Positions 26,991 to 35,435 are shown, counted from the first letter of the stretch. The stretch is 64,000 nt of DNA from Myxococcaceae bacterium (GCA_004297725.1 SCUS01000109.1:37396-101395), one strand, 5' to 3'. The notes: generated by a model from the sequence alone, not told the origin. Numbers and translations: made by a program.

Positions 26991-27300
26991 CTGCAGAGAG
27001 TCCCGCGAAGGCGGGACGCTCAGTTCCAGGATCCGACTTCAGCGGTTGCAGGCCCGAAGGGCCGACCGCGACCGCGGAGTCGGCGGTCTCTCGATGGCGT
27101 CCACACCAGAAACGCGCTTGCGCGCAACGCCGTGAACATTCCGGGAAGGATCAGGGTTTCCAACCCGCGGGCACAGCGGGCACCGCCATCCATCGCACGA
27201 ATCGGATTGAATTGAAGGCATTCGTGAGATGTATGCCGAACGGAGTCCGGTGAGGGGCGCTGGGATGGCGTGACCGTCGCCCCGTCGCTGCGCGCTCAAC
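26991..27300 (-). repeat. Right arm of inverted hairpin-rich repeat pair
   Basis: This 310-base arm is the inverted counterpart of 26538-26852, running from CTGCAG (26991) to CGCGCTCAAC (27291-27300). Corresponding hairpins are GTCCCGC/GCGGGAC at 27000-27017, GGCCC-GAA-GGGCC at 27051-27063, the palindrome TTGCGCGCAA at 27118-27127, and GGGTT/AACCC at 27154-27166. Two of these have a different primary sequence from the left arm but keep a stem at the same place. No coding region is convincing, and no target-site duplication is seen outside the arms. Confidence 0.85.
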
Positions 27301-27350
27301 AACCGCAAGGGCGCGACGTCCGTCAGTCCGCCGCGGACATCCGTTGAGCC

Positions 27351-27671
27351 TCAGCGGTGGCGGCGACCGCGGCCCCCGTGGCGCCCGTCCCGGCGCTCCT
27401 CGTGGTGCGACGGCGCCACGACGACTCGGACGCGGCGACCCCGGCGCAGGTACACCGGCCGCGCCACCGGCTGCGGCTGCACCACGTAGACGGGCTGCGC
27501 CGGCTGCTGCACGACCACCACCTGCGGCCTCGGCTGCACGACCACCACCGTGGGCGGCGGGGGCGTGCCGATCTGGATGCCCGCGCGAACCTGGACCTGC
27601 GCTCCGGCGAGCGAGGGCAGCGCCATGGAAGCGACGAGTGAAGCGATGGAGAGAAGCGAGCGGACATTCAT
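27351..27671 (-). CDS. Small exported basic Pro/Val-rich protein
   Basis: The protein has 106 residues from the ATG at 27671, with GAGG six bases upstream. A signal peptide (LLSIASLVASMALPSLAGA) is followed by VQVRAGIQIG and a low-complexity stretch of Pro, Val and Gln (PPPPTVVVVQPRPQVVVVQQ). The tail is Arg/His/Gly-rich and ends GGRGRRHR. Similar exported low-complexity proteins occur in myxobacteria; their function is unknown. The charge suggests binding to an anionic surface such as nucleic acid or lipopolysaccharide, which is only a guess. Confidence 0.65.
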   Translation of the reverse strand: MNVRSLLSIASLVASMALPSLAGAQVQVRAGIQIGTPPPPTVVVVQPRPQVVVVQQPAQPVYVVQPQPVARPVYLRRGRRVRVVVAPSHHEERRDGRHGGRGRRHR

Positions 27672-27863
27672 GGGAGACCTCACAGCGCGGTCGAAGACCC
27701 GACCGGTGACGAGGCGGAGAGCACCGCTCGTGCCGTCGCTCCATCGCTGTCCTTGAGGCACTTTCGGGATGTGCCGTCCCCGCACCGCGACGCGCTGTCA
27801 CACCAGGCGCGGGCGGAGGCGCACGAACGCACCGGTCGCCCACCGGTGGGCGCGAGCGGTGGG

Positions 27864-28964
27864 TCAGCGCGCCTCGGGCAGCAGCGCCGCGAGATGCGCG
27901 TCGAGCTCCGTGGAGAGCGCCGCCACGATGACCTCCGGCGCCGACGCCTCGACGTAGGGGAGCCGCACGATCGACGCCCACGGGAGCTTCGCGTGCAGGT
28001 GCGCCGCGAGGCCGTCGGCGGCGCTCGAGCGGGTGGAGCGCTCCTCTTCCAGCGCGTCGAGCACGTCGGTGATCGACGGCGCCACACCCCGGCCGGCGCG
28101 CAGCGCGCTCACCCACGGGGCGGGGCGGGTGTCCGCCCGGTTGAGCACGATCGCCCTCGGCCGCCGCCCGAGCTTCTCCAGCCGCGCGGCGAGGAAGATC
28201 ACGTCGTCGCGCGCAGCCGCGGTCGGCGCGGCCACCAGGGCGTAGGCCACGCGCTCGCCCAGGAGCAGCTCCGAGGCCCGCCGGGTCAGGGACACGAAGC
28301 GCTCTCGCACCAGGGCGAGGTCGCCGAAGAGGTCCGCCGTGTCGCGCACCAGGTTGGGTCCGGTGACGCGCGCCAGCAGGTGCTCGACGTGACCCGTTCC
28401 CCAGGAGAGCAGGCCCCTCGGCGCGGGCGCGGCGCCCCCGGAGCGCTGCGCGAGCCCCGCGAGCCACGAGACGCTGCGGCCGCCGAGCAGCGCCGCGAGC
28501 CGGGCGGGGTAGGTCACGAAGTCGATCGCGTGCCGCGAGGGGGCCGTGTCGATGACCACCACGTCGAAGTCCCCGTCGGTGGCGGCGCGGGCCACGAGGT
28601 TCATCGCGACCAGCTCGTGCACCCCCGCGGCCGCGTCGGCGAGCCCGATGTAGAGCTTGTTCGAGAGCACCCGCGCCTTCGCCTCGGGCTCGTCGGCGAA
28701 GAGGTAGTCGATGAAGGCGCGCATCGACCGCCGGGGGTCGGGCATCAGCGCCGAGAGCCTCCCTTTCGCCGCGGCGAGGGGCACCAGCGTCACCTCGTCG
28801 GTGACCGGAACGCCCATCGCCCCGGCGAGGCGGCGCGCCGGGTCGATGGTGACGATGAGCGTCTGGTGCCCTCGCGCGGCAAGCGCGAGCGCGAGCGCGG
28901 CGGAGGTGGTGGTCTTGCCGACGCCGCCGCCGCCCGCACAGACGATCACGAGAGGGTCCTTCAC
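27864..28964 (-). CDS. ArsA/Get3-like ATPase, subunit lacking signature lysine
   Basis: The protein has 366 residues from the GTG at 28964, overlapping the upstream gene stop as GTGA. It belongs to the ArsA/Get3 deviant Walker ATPases. The P-loop reads CAGGGGVGKTTT (Lys17), with Gly12 where the family signature lysine of KGGxGKT normally sits. It retains TIDPARRL (usual TDPA) and VVIDTAPSRHAIDF (usual DTAPTGH). It lacks the arsenite-binding Cys pattern and any arsenic genes nearby. The context suggests a heterodimer with the neighbouring paralogue, similar in outline to paired Get3-like proteins of mycobacteria. The cargo is unknown. Confidence 0.85.
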   Translation of the reverse strand: MKDPLVIVCAGGGGVGKTTTSAALALALAARGHQTLIVTIDPARRLAGAMGVPVTDEVTLVPLAAAKGRLSALMPDPRRSMRAFIDYLFADEPEAKARVLSNKLYIGLADAAAGVHELVAMNLVARAATDGDFDVVVIDTAPSRHAIDFVTYPARLAALLGGRSVSWLAGLAQRSGGAAPAPRGLLSWGTGHVEHLLARVTGPNLVRDTADLFGDLALVRERFVSLTRRASELLLGERVAYALVAAPTAAARDDVIFLAARLEKLGRRPRAIVLNRADTRPAPWVSALRAGRGVAPSITDVLDALEEERSTRSSAADGLAAHLHAKLPWASIVRLPYVEASAPEVIVAALSTELDAHLAALLPEAR

Positions 28965-29875
28965 GCGGCCCCCTCGGCGCGCAGCCAGCGCGCGACGTCT
29001 CGGGCCGACGGGTCGACCGGCGCCAGCGGAACCCTCCAGATGGCGTGCGGGCCTCGGGCGAAGACCTCCAGCGCCTCGGCCGCGCCAGCGCTCGCCGCCT
29101 CGCGCGCCTCGAGCAGCGCCACCAGCGCCGCGGCGGGGCGGGCGAGCGCACCCTCCGTCGCCGCGAGGGCGCGGGCGTCGACGAGGGCTTCCCTGGAGAG
29201 CGGCAGCGGCACCCGGTTGACCACCACCCTCGCGACCTCCAGGCCCGGATCGCGCGCGATGGACTCGCACAGCTCCAGGGTCTCCTCCAGCACCAGCGCC
29301 TCCGGGAGGGTCACCACCACGATGGACGCGCAGCCCGGCGCGACGAGCTCGCGCGCCACCCGGTCGCACAGCTCGAACATCGGCCCCGACCCGAGAAACT
29401 CCCGCCCCTGCCGCGCCGTGCGAAGCCACGCCACGGCGTGCCCCGTCGCGGGCATGTCGACCACGACGCGCACCCCGGGGCGCGCGGCCACCACCTGCCG
29501 CACCGACTCCAGCATCGCGAGCTCGCGGATGGCGGGCGCCGCGCGAAGGAGCGGTCGCATCGCGAAGTTGCCCAGCGCGAGCTTCGCCACCGTGGCCGAC
29601 CCGAAGAGCGGCGTCGCGCCCCGCTGGATGGCCTCCGCGGCGGTGATCACCACGTGCTCGACGCCCCGGTGGCTGCGCCCGAGGGCGCGCTTGCCGGACT
29701 CTCCATCGCCGAACTCCACCAGCGCCGCCATGCCGTGGGTCTCGGCCTCGAGCGTCGCCAGCGCCGCGGCCACGGTGGTCTTGCCGACGCCGCCCTTGCC
29801 CATCACCAGCACCGCGGGCGCGAGGCTGCGCGGCGGCCTCGGCGGCGGGCGCGAGTCGCTGGCCGCGGGCCTCAC
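28961..29875 (-). CDS. ArsA/Get3-like ATPase, subunit with canonical P-loop
   Basis: The protein has 304 residues from the GTG at 29875, overlapping the upstream stop codon as GTGA and the downstream start likewise. It has the full deviant Walker A motif GKGGVGKTT (Lys27 and Lys32). The TDPA-type segment is replaced by LVEFGDGESG, and the switch segment reads VVVDMPATGHAVAWL. It is shorter than typical ArsA. With the neighbour, which has the opposite defects, it probably forms a heterodimer with unequal ATP sites. Arsenical transport is unlikely, because no ArsB or Cys metal site is seen. Confidence 0.83.
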   Translation of the reverse strand: MRPAASDSRPPPRPPRSLAPAVLVMGKGGVGKTTVAAALATLEAETHGMAALVEFGDGESGKRALGRSHRGVEHVVITAAEAIQRGATPLFGSATVAKLALGNFAMRPLLRAAPAIRELAMLESVRQVVAARPGVRVVVDMPATGHAVAWLRTARQGREFLGSGPMFELCDRVARELVAPGCASIVVVTLPEALVLEETLELCESIARDPGLEVARVVVNRVPLPLSREALVDARALAATEGALARPAAALVALLEAREAASAGAAEALEVFARGPHAIWRVPLAPVDPSARDVARWLRAEGAA

Positions 29876-30939
29876 GCGTCGGGCCTCTCGGCCATGGCCT
29901 CCATCACCTCGTGCATCATCAGCACGTACGACTCGCGCACGAAGCGCACGTAGCGGGGCGAGTCGAGCCCCGAGGCGCGCACCAGGGCCTCGATGCCGTC
30001 GGCGCTGCGGCGCCAGGTGGCGGCGACGTCGGCGAAGGTCCAGTCGCCGGTGGTGACGGGCGTCGCGCGGTCGGAGCGGGCGTCGGCCTCGTAGTCGAAC
30101 CAGTCGTCCATGACCTGCACGAAGAGGGACACGTCGTACATCCACGCCCGGGCCCCTTCGCCCGCGAAGCGATGCACCGGGAAGAGCAGCCCGTCGATGG
30201 TGCCCTCGACGCCCGCGAGGCGGTGGCCGAGGCCCGCGGGGTCGGGCTCGCCCAGCATGGCGCGCACCTCGGCGCGTATCCATCCGGTCATGCGCTCCAT
30301 GGCCCGCTCGAAGGCCACGCGCTCGTCGGGGTCGAGCCCCTCGGCCATCGCCACCGCGAGCGCCCGGGTGAGCGCGAGCGCTGGACCGGTCGGGGGCGAG
30401 CGCCCGGCGATGATGGCCTCGAGCCTCGGACCGCGCAGCGCGGGCGGGTCGTCCATGCAGTGGTCGAGCGCGTGGTCGACCACCACGATGAACGCCGAGA
30501 TGAGCGCGATGCTCCGGTGCTGCCGCGCGTAGGCGACGCGGCCGAGCGCCTCCATGGCGACGCGGCCGAGGAGGCTGAGGGCGGGCAGCGGCAGCGGCAG
30601 GAGGTTGCCCACGTCGGTGACGACGCGCACGAGCGGCGGCCGGCGAGGCGCGCAGAAGAGGGCGGTGTACGGCGCGGAGGCGTAGAGGTCGCAGGCCCCG
30701 ATGCGGAGCTTCTCCTCGAAGGGCGTGCCGCGCAGGGCGGGCCAGGTCGCCTCGATGAGGGGCTCGACGTGGCGGTCGAAGTGTCTCCGCGCCGTCGCGC
30801 GGATGCCGAGCGCGAGGTGGCGCACCGAGCGGTCGGGCTGGCCCATGAGCGCGCGCACCGCCGCGACCCGCTCGGCGCGCGGGGGCAGCGGGGAGACATG
30901 GCGCCCGGGCGCGTGGAGGGGAGGCACCGTGGACGTCAT
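29872..30939 (-). CDS. Class I isoprenoid-synthase-like protein
   Basis: The protein has 355 all-helical residues. Two acidic motifs resemble the metal-binding motifs of class I isoprenoid synthases: Asp155-HALD-HCMDD (155-164) and Asp278-DWFDYEAD (278-286) in FVQVMDDWFDYEAD. There is no signal peptide. It is first in a three-gene operon joined by successive GTGA overlaps with two ArsA/Get3-like ATPases, so equal production of the three products is likely. Whether it makes or binds an isoprenoid is inferred only from the motifs. It could be an inactive scaffold. Confidence 0.65.
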   Translation of the reverse strand: MTSTVPPLHAPGRHVSPLPPRAERVAAVRALMGQPDRSVRHLALGIRATARRHFDRHVEPLIEATWPALRGTPFEEKLRIGACDLYASAPYTALFCAPRRPPLVRVVTDVGNLLPLPLPALSLLGRVAMEALGRVAYARQHRSIALISAFIVVVDHALDHCMDDPPALRGPRLEAIIAGRSPPTGPALALTRALAVAMAEGLDPDERVAFERAMERMTGWIRAEVRAMLGEPDPAGLGHRLAGVEGTIDGLLFPVHRFAGEGARAWMYDVSLFVQVMDDWFDYEADARSDRATPVTTGDWTFADVAATWRRSADGIEALVRASGLDSPRYVRFVRESYVLMMHEVMEAMAERPDA

Positions 30940-31086
30940 CGGGTCGTGGGAGGCCTTTCCCCGCCTCGTGGGTCGCGCCCGATCGAGCGCTCCTCCGAGG
31001 CGCCGCCGTTGAACCCCGTCCTCGCCGCGACGTCAATGCGCTCCCGCGAAATCGCAGGAGGCGCGCCCTCCGGGGGTCGCGACGCT

Positions 31087-32157
31087 TCAGTTCGCCGAGG
31101 CGCGGTAGCCGACCCAGCCCAGGAAGGGGATTCCGTGGTCTGCGATGACGGTCCGACCGTCGGCCGAGACGCGACCGCGGTCGACGACGCCGAGGCCGCC
31201 GATGGGGGCGAAGCGGGAGGTCGCCGGGCCGCCGATCATCACGATCTCGACGAGGGCGTTGGGCGCGAGCGCCTGGTCGTTGGGCAGCACGAGCGGCGCC
31301 GGGGCCGCGAAGGTGGCGTCGTCGGGCGTCAGCGCGAAGAGCGAGGGCGGCGTCGCGCCGTCGGCCTGGAGGGGCGGGAGCTGCGCGCCCACGACCCGCA
31401 CCGCGCTCACGCGCTCGAGCGCGCCGAAGGGCAGGGAGAGCGAGCCCGCGGCGACGTCGAGGGAGAGCCCGTCGGGGAGCGTGAGCTGCTGATCCGCGTC
31501 GCCCTGACGGGGCACCGGCACCGAGCGCGACTCGAGCATCGACGGCGCGTGCACCGTCGGGACGTCGACCGCGTCGAGGTCGGAGGCGTCGTCGGGGTTG
31601 AGGTCGACGGTGACGCCGGCGTGGTAGCCGAGGCCGTGGAAGTTGAACGCCACCGCGTGGGGATACTCCGCGGTGCGCGGGAAGCACGAGTCGGCGCGGA
31701 GGGTGAAGCGGCCGTCGGAGCGCGTGCTGGCGCCCAGGCAGAACGCGCCGCAGAGGCTGACCTGATCGCCCGCGACGGGCGCCTCCGCCAGGTCGAGGAC
31801 CCGGCCGCGAACGGTGCCGACCCACACCGATCCCGCGGGGCACGAGCGCTCGCCGCCCTCGGGGCGAGGAACGATCTGGATGGCCGGCACCTCGACCGGC
31901 GCGACCTCGGGCATGGCGCCCATGCCGACCGGAGCGGTCGCGGCGGGCGCCTCGACCCGGGGATCGGGCTCGAGCGCCACGGCACCCGCGGGCGCGTCGC
32001 CACAGCCCGCGAGGGTCGACACGAGGAGGCATCCCAGCGGGAGGAGGAGGCACGAGCGCTTCGAGGCGATGGGGATCAGGGGTCCTCCGTCGTGGGCTTC
32101 GATCGCGCGACGCCGCGCGCTGCCCGACGGGTGCGCTGCAGTTGTCGAGCCGCGCAC
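31087..32157 (-). CDS. Hypothetical lipoprotein with carboxypeptidase-regulatory-like domain
   Basis: The protein has up to 356 residues from the GTG at 32157. The lipobox (STLAGC) then lies at residue 52, too far in for a normal signal peptide, and no ATG, GTG or TTG is available closer in frame. A GGAGGA sits just upstream of CTG and ATC codons around residues 27-28. The mature protein has CPAGSVWVGTVRGRVLDLAEAPV and GDQVSLCGAFCLGASTRSDGRF, typical of a carboxypeptidase-regulatory-like fold, then a ZU5-like beta domain (LPDGLSLDVAAGSLSLPFG). Function is unknown. Confidence 0.65.
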   Translation of the reverse strand: MRGSTTAAHPSGSARRRAIEAHDGGPLIPIASKRSCLLLPLGCLLVSTLAGCGDAPAGAVALEPDPRVEAPAATAPVGMGAMPEVAPVEVPAIQIVPRPEGGERSCPAGSVWVGTVRGRVLDLAEAPVAGDQVSLCGAFCLGASTRSDGRFTLRADSCFPRTAEYPHAVAFNFHGLGYHAGVTVDLNPDDASDLDAVDVPTVHAPSMLESRSVPVPRQGDADQQLTLPDGLSLDVAAGSLSLPFGALERVSAVRVVGAQLPPLQADGATPPSLFALTPDDATFAAPAPLVLPNDQALAPNALVEIVMIGGPATSRFAPIGGLGVVDRGRVSADGRTVIADHGIPFLGWVGYRASAN

Positions 32158-32271
32158 GATGAGCCGGAGATTCCCGATGGCTCTGGCGCGCCGCGAGGCC
32201 GCCGGGTGTACCAGGCCTGCACGACGCGCTGTGCAAGAGTGGAACTGGCGCGCTGCGAGGCGACGCCGCGC

Positions 32272-34161
32272 TCAGGGGCGGAGCGCCGTCTCGATGGCGC
32301 GTCGGAGGCCCTCGGGGTCGATCACGGTCGAGAGGTACGCGACCCTGCCCTGGCGATCGATGAGCATCCGCGAGGGGAAGGGCGCGGCGCCGTCACCGCG
32401 CTCGGCGAAGGTGTCCCGCCACACCGAGGTGGAGGAGATGCCGATCGGGAAGGTCAGCCCTTCGCGGCGACCGAAGGCCCGAACGCCCTCCAGCGAGTCC
32501 GGGGGGATGTCCGGGACGGCGGGCGTGTCGATGCCGACGACACGCAGCCCGGCGGACCGGTACCGGTTCCAGATGTTGGTCTCGAGGTCTGGCAACTCCA
32601 GACCGCACACGGGTCACCAGGTCGTGAAGTAGACCAGCATCACGACGTGGCCGCGCTGGCCCTCCAGCGACCACGCGGTGCCGTCGGTGAGCTGCGCGGA
32701 CTCCGCCGGCGCGGGGTCACCCACGGCGAGGGTCGGCACGTTGGCGCGAAGCTCGATGCGGAGCTCGTTGGCCAGCGGGTCGTCGCCGCCCACCCGCAGC
32801 GTGGTCGCGACGGGAGCGCTGGTCGTGGCGCGAAAGCCGACGCGCAGCTCGGCGCTCTCGCCCGCCTCGAGGCGGAAGCTCTCCGGCGTGACGCTGAACG
32901 CGGGGTCTGCGAGCCGCGCGGTCAGCCCGGCGATGGGCGCTCGCCCGAGGTTCTCGATGGTGACCAGCGCGGTGGCGGAGGCCCCCACGGCGACGCGCCC
33001 GAGCCCGACGAGCTCGGTCTGGCCGACGAGGTACGGGGCGGCGCGGTCGGGCTGCAGTCGGTAGGCGTGGAGGAAGTTCCAGTTGGCGACCGCGAGGGCG
33101 TCGCCGCGCGCCGCGACGCCCGTCACGCGAGCGTTCTGCCCCGCGGAGTCAGGGTGCGCCACGCCGAAGAGCAGCGGCCGCGTCGGCACCGAGAGGTCGT
33201 AGCCCCGCACGTCGCGCCAGGTCGCCACGTAGAGCCGCCCGTCGACCACCTCGATCTGCCCGACGGTGCCGCCGGTCGCGACGCGGCCCACGAGCGCCGG
33301 GGCCTCGGGGCGCGCGACGTCGACGATCACCACGCCCGCGCTGCCCGCGCTCACGAAGGCGAGGTGGCGCGCCGGATCGACGGCGACGGTCTGGGCGATG
33401 CCGCCGGTCGCGACGCGCCCGAGCAGGCGGAGCGCGTCGGGGTCGCGCGCATCGACGGTGGCGAGTCCCCCCTCGCCGTCGGCGACGCAGAGGACGCTGC
33501 CGTCGAGGGCGAGCCCGGTGGCGTCGGTGAGCCCGCGCAGCACGGGGCCCGGCGTGAAGGTGTCGCCCGCGCGCGTGAAGACCCCGAGGCCGTCGCGGCG
33601 CATGGCGACGAGCTGACGATCGCCGAGGGTCACGACGCCGTCGAACGCGACGCCCGCGGGGGCCCGGTACGCCGCCACGACGGAGGGCGGGTCGCTGAGG
33701 TCGACGGCAGTCAGCGAGGAGGGCTGCGTGACGTCGGCGCGGAAGGTCGCGTACGCGAGCGAGGCCCCGACCGCGACGTGTGAGCAGCGGAAGTAGTTGA
33801 CGTCGCCGAGCTGCGTGCGCGTCGCCGGGAGCGGACGGAAGGCCCCCGGCTCGCGCGCGTCGAGGACCGTCACGCCCTGCCGTGCCGTACACGCCACGAG
33901 CATCCCGTCGGCGCGGTACCGGAGCTCGAGGATCTCCGCCTCGGGAAACGGAAGCTCCTGCGCGAGCGTCAGCGGTCGCCCTGGCGTGGTCGGTCGATCG
34001 GGGGCGGGCACGTCGGGCGCGGCGGCCGCCTCGGAGCCGGCATCGCGGGGGCCGCCGACGACGGAGAGACCGTGGGTCTCCGGGACACACGCCGCGGCGA
34101 GCCCGAGAAGCGAGGTCAGTGCGGCCTGGCGGATGACCCGCGGTGCGAACGAGGTCGTCAC
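32272..34161 (-). CDS. Selenocysteine-containing lipoprotein: LVIVD propeller, ASH-like domain, UxxC redoxin
   Basis: Read through the in-frame TGA at 32616-32614, this is one 629-residue protein from the GTG at 34161 (preceded by GAGGG). It has a signal with lipobox LAAAC (Cys25), LVIVD-type propeller repeats (about 70-380, e.g. AGVVIVDVARPEAPALVG), an ASH-like beta domain (about 385-480), and a thioredoxin-fold redoxin (490-629). At the redoxin active site, HVVMLVYFTTW is followed by TGA, then PVCGLELPDLE. Sec516 therefore replaces the first Cys of CxxC, with Cys519 resolving. A 7-bp hairpin with a loop starting AG lies just downstream of TGA, as for a bacterial SECIS. The alternative is a mutated TGC codon and a pseudogene. 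Confidence 0.8.
32586..32604 (-). promoter_or_regulatory. Candidate bacterial SECIS hairpin
   Basis: On the mRNA, GGUCUGG (32604-32598) pairs perfectly with CCAGACC (32592-32586) around a five-base loop AGUUG. The loop begins 16 bases after the UGA and has G as its second base, followed by U. This fits the general description of bacterial SECIS elements that recruit SelB (short stem-loop just 3' of UGA, guanine near the start of the apical loop). The element lies within coding sequence, as expected for bacteria. Confidence 0.7.
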
Positions 34162-34260
34162 GAGATGAGCCCTCGACGCTGCTACCACCGCCGAGCACGG
34201 GCCCGCAATGACGAGGCAACGACTCCGCGGCCGGCGCGGCCGCGACGGGATAGGGCGGGC

Positions 34261-34866
34261 TCAGCTCGCGTCGTCGAGGTGCAGGCCCACGACGCGCTCC
34301 GGGGGCGTGATCTCGACCACGTCGAAGGGCTCGAAGGCCAGGTCGAGGTCGCCGACGACGTCCTCGAACTGCTGGTGCACCGCGCGCTCGGCGGCGGCGT
34401 GCGTCGCGCGGCGCTCACGCGCCTCGAAGAGGGCGGAGAGGCGCCGGTTGGCCTCGCGGAGCTGCCGCCCCGTGGCGACCGCGAGCTCGACCTGGAAGCG
34501 GTACGCGAGCGGGCTCGACGCGCCGACGAGGCGCATGAACACGTCGCGGGTGAATTCGAGGGCCGTGACGTCGGTCTTCGCGCGGAGCGTCGCGGAGCGG
34601 GGCGAGCCGTCGACGAGGGCGAGCTGCCCCGCGATGGCGCCCTCGGACAGCTCGGTGAGCACGCGCTCCCGGCCGTCGGCCTCCTTCACGACCTCGATGA
34701 CCCCGGAGAGGAGGATGAAGCACGACGTCGCCGGGCGGGCCTGGCGACAGAGGGTCTCGCCGGGCGCGAAGCGTCGCGTCGTGCTGGCGCCGAGGAGCAC
34801 CTCGAGCTCGTCCTCGGAGAAGGGCAGCGTGTGGCCGACGACGCGAAGATGTTGGACCGTGTTCAT
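34261..34866 (-). CDS. Cyclic-nucleotide-binding domain protein
   Basis: The protein has 201 residues from the ATG at 34866, overlapping the upstream stop as ATGA. The cNMP-binding beta-roll covers about residues 15-130: FAPGETLCRQ, CFILLSGVIEVV, LSEGAIAGQLALVDGSPRSATLRA. The phosphate-binding cassette reads GAIAGQLALVDGSPRSAT, so the usual Glu of GExx appears as Gln. That may weaken cyclic nucleotide binding. The C-terminus is helical without a clear DNA-binding HTH. It is coupled to a second cNMP-binding gene, and the two probably act together. Confidence 0.85.
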   Translation of the reverse strand: MNTVQHLRVVGHTLPFSEDELEVLLGASTTRRFAPGETLCRQARPATSCFILLSGVIEVVKEADGRERVLTELSEGAIAGQLALVDGSPRSATLRAKTDVTALEFTRDVFMRLVGASSPLAYRFQVELAVATGRQLREANRRLSALFEARERRATHAAAERAVHQQFEDVVGDLDLAFEPFDVVEITPPERVVGLHLDDAS

Positions 34867-35435
34867 GGAGCACCTCGGAGGCGGGAGGCCAGGCGCTGCC
34901 ACGCCGTGGTCTGTGGCGGGAAGATGGTCAGGGGCGGGAGCCGCGGCGGCGACGCGGCCGGGGCCGGGACCTCGAGGCGGAGCTCGGCGTCGACGCGGCG
35001 ATCGACGGCGTGGAGCCGGTCGGTGAGCTCGTGGAGGATCACCCCGAGCAGCAGCGACGCGACGCGGGGGAGCTCGCGGGACATCCGATCGAGCTCGGCG
35101 CGGGTGAGCTCGAGGGCGAGCGCGTCGCTCGCGGCGGTGACGGTGGCCGAGCGCCGAGCGGGGTCGAGGCACGCCTGCTCGCCGAGGACGTCGCCGGGGC
35201 CGAGGCGCCCCACGCGCAGGGCCTCGCCGCGCGGGCCGCGGATGTCCACCACGACCTCGCCGTCGAGGAGGATGAAGAGCGAGTCGCCCGCGTCGTCTTC
35301 GCGGAAGAGGGCCTCGCCGAGCGCGAAGCGCCGCTGACGGAGAAAGCGGCAGGAGGCGTCGACCTCGCCGTCGGTCAGCGCGTCGAACACGCTCGCTCGA
35401 CGAAAGAACGTGCGGATCTCATCGATGGGCAGCAT
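34863..35435 (-). CDS. Cyclic-nucleotide-binding domain protein
   Basis: The protein has 190 residues. Its cNMP-binding domain (about 12-125) contains FALGEALFREDDAGDSLFILL and GPGDVLGEQACLDPARRSATVTA, which keeps the canonical Gly-Glu and Arg-Ser-Ala of the phosphate-binding cassette. A helical C-terminal segment follows (to about 150), then a Pro-rich tail. There is no DNA-binding domain, so it is not a Crp/Fnr regulator in the usual sense. The stop overlaps the next gene start as ATGA, and its own start is divergent from the coiled-coil membrane protein gene at 35643. Confidence 0.87.
   Translation of the reverse strand: MLPIDEIRTFFRRASVFDALTDGEVDASCRFLRQRRFALGEALFREDDAGDSLFILLDGEVVVDIRGPRGEALRVGRLGPGDVLGEQACLDPARRSATVTAASDALALELTRAELDRMSRELPRVASLLLGVILHELTDRLHAVDRRVDAELRLEVPAPAASPPRLPPLTIFPPQTTAWQRLASRLRGAP

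Noticed and set aside
26538..27300. Insertion sequence with terminal inverted repeats
   Set aside because: No transposase, no target-site duplication and no intact gene; the inverted arms are hundreds of bases long, not short terminal repeats. Kept as an unclassified inverted repeat.
27864..29875. ArsA arsenite pump ATPases
   Set aside because: No arsenic resistance genes or metal-binding Cys are nearby, and one chain lacks the signature lysine. A Get3-like role fits better.
32614..32616. Stop codon splitting a redoxin gene into a 5' lipoprotein and a separate 112-residue gene
   Set aside because: The reading frame, the position of the first redoxin Cys, and the downstream hairpin are better explained by selenocysteine. 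Sequencing error or pseudogenisation remains possible and is stated in the finding.
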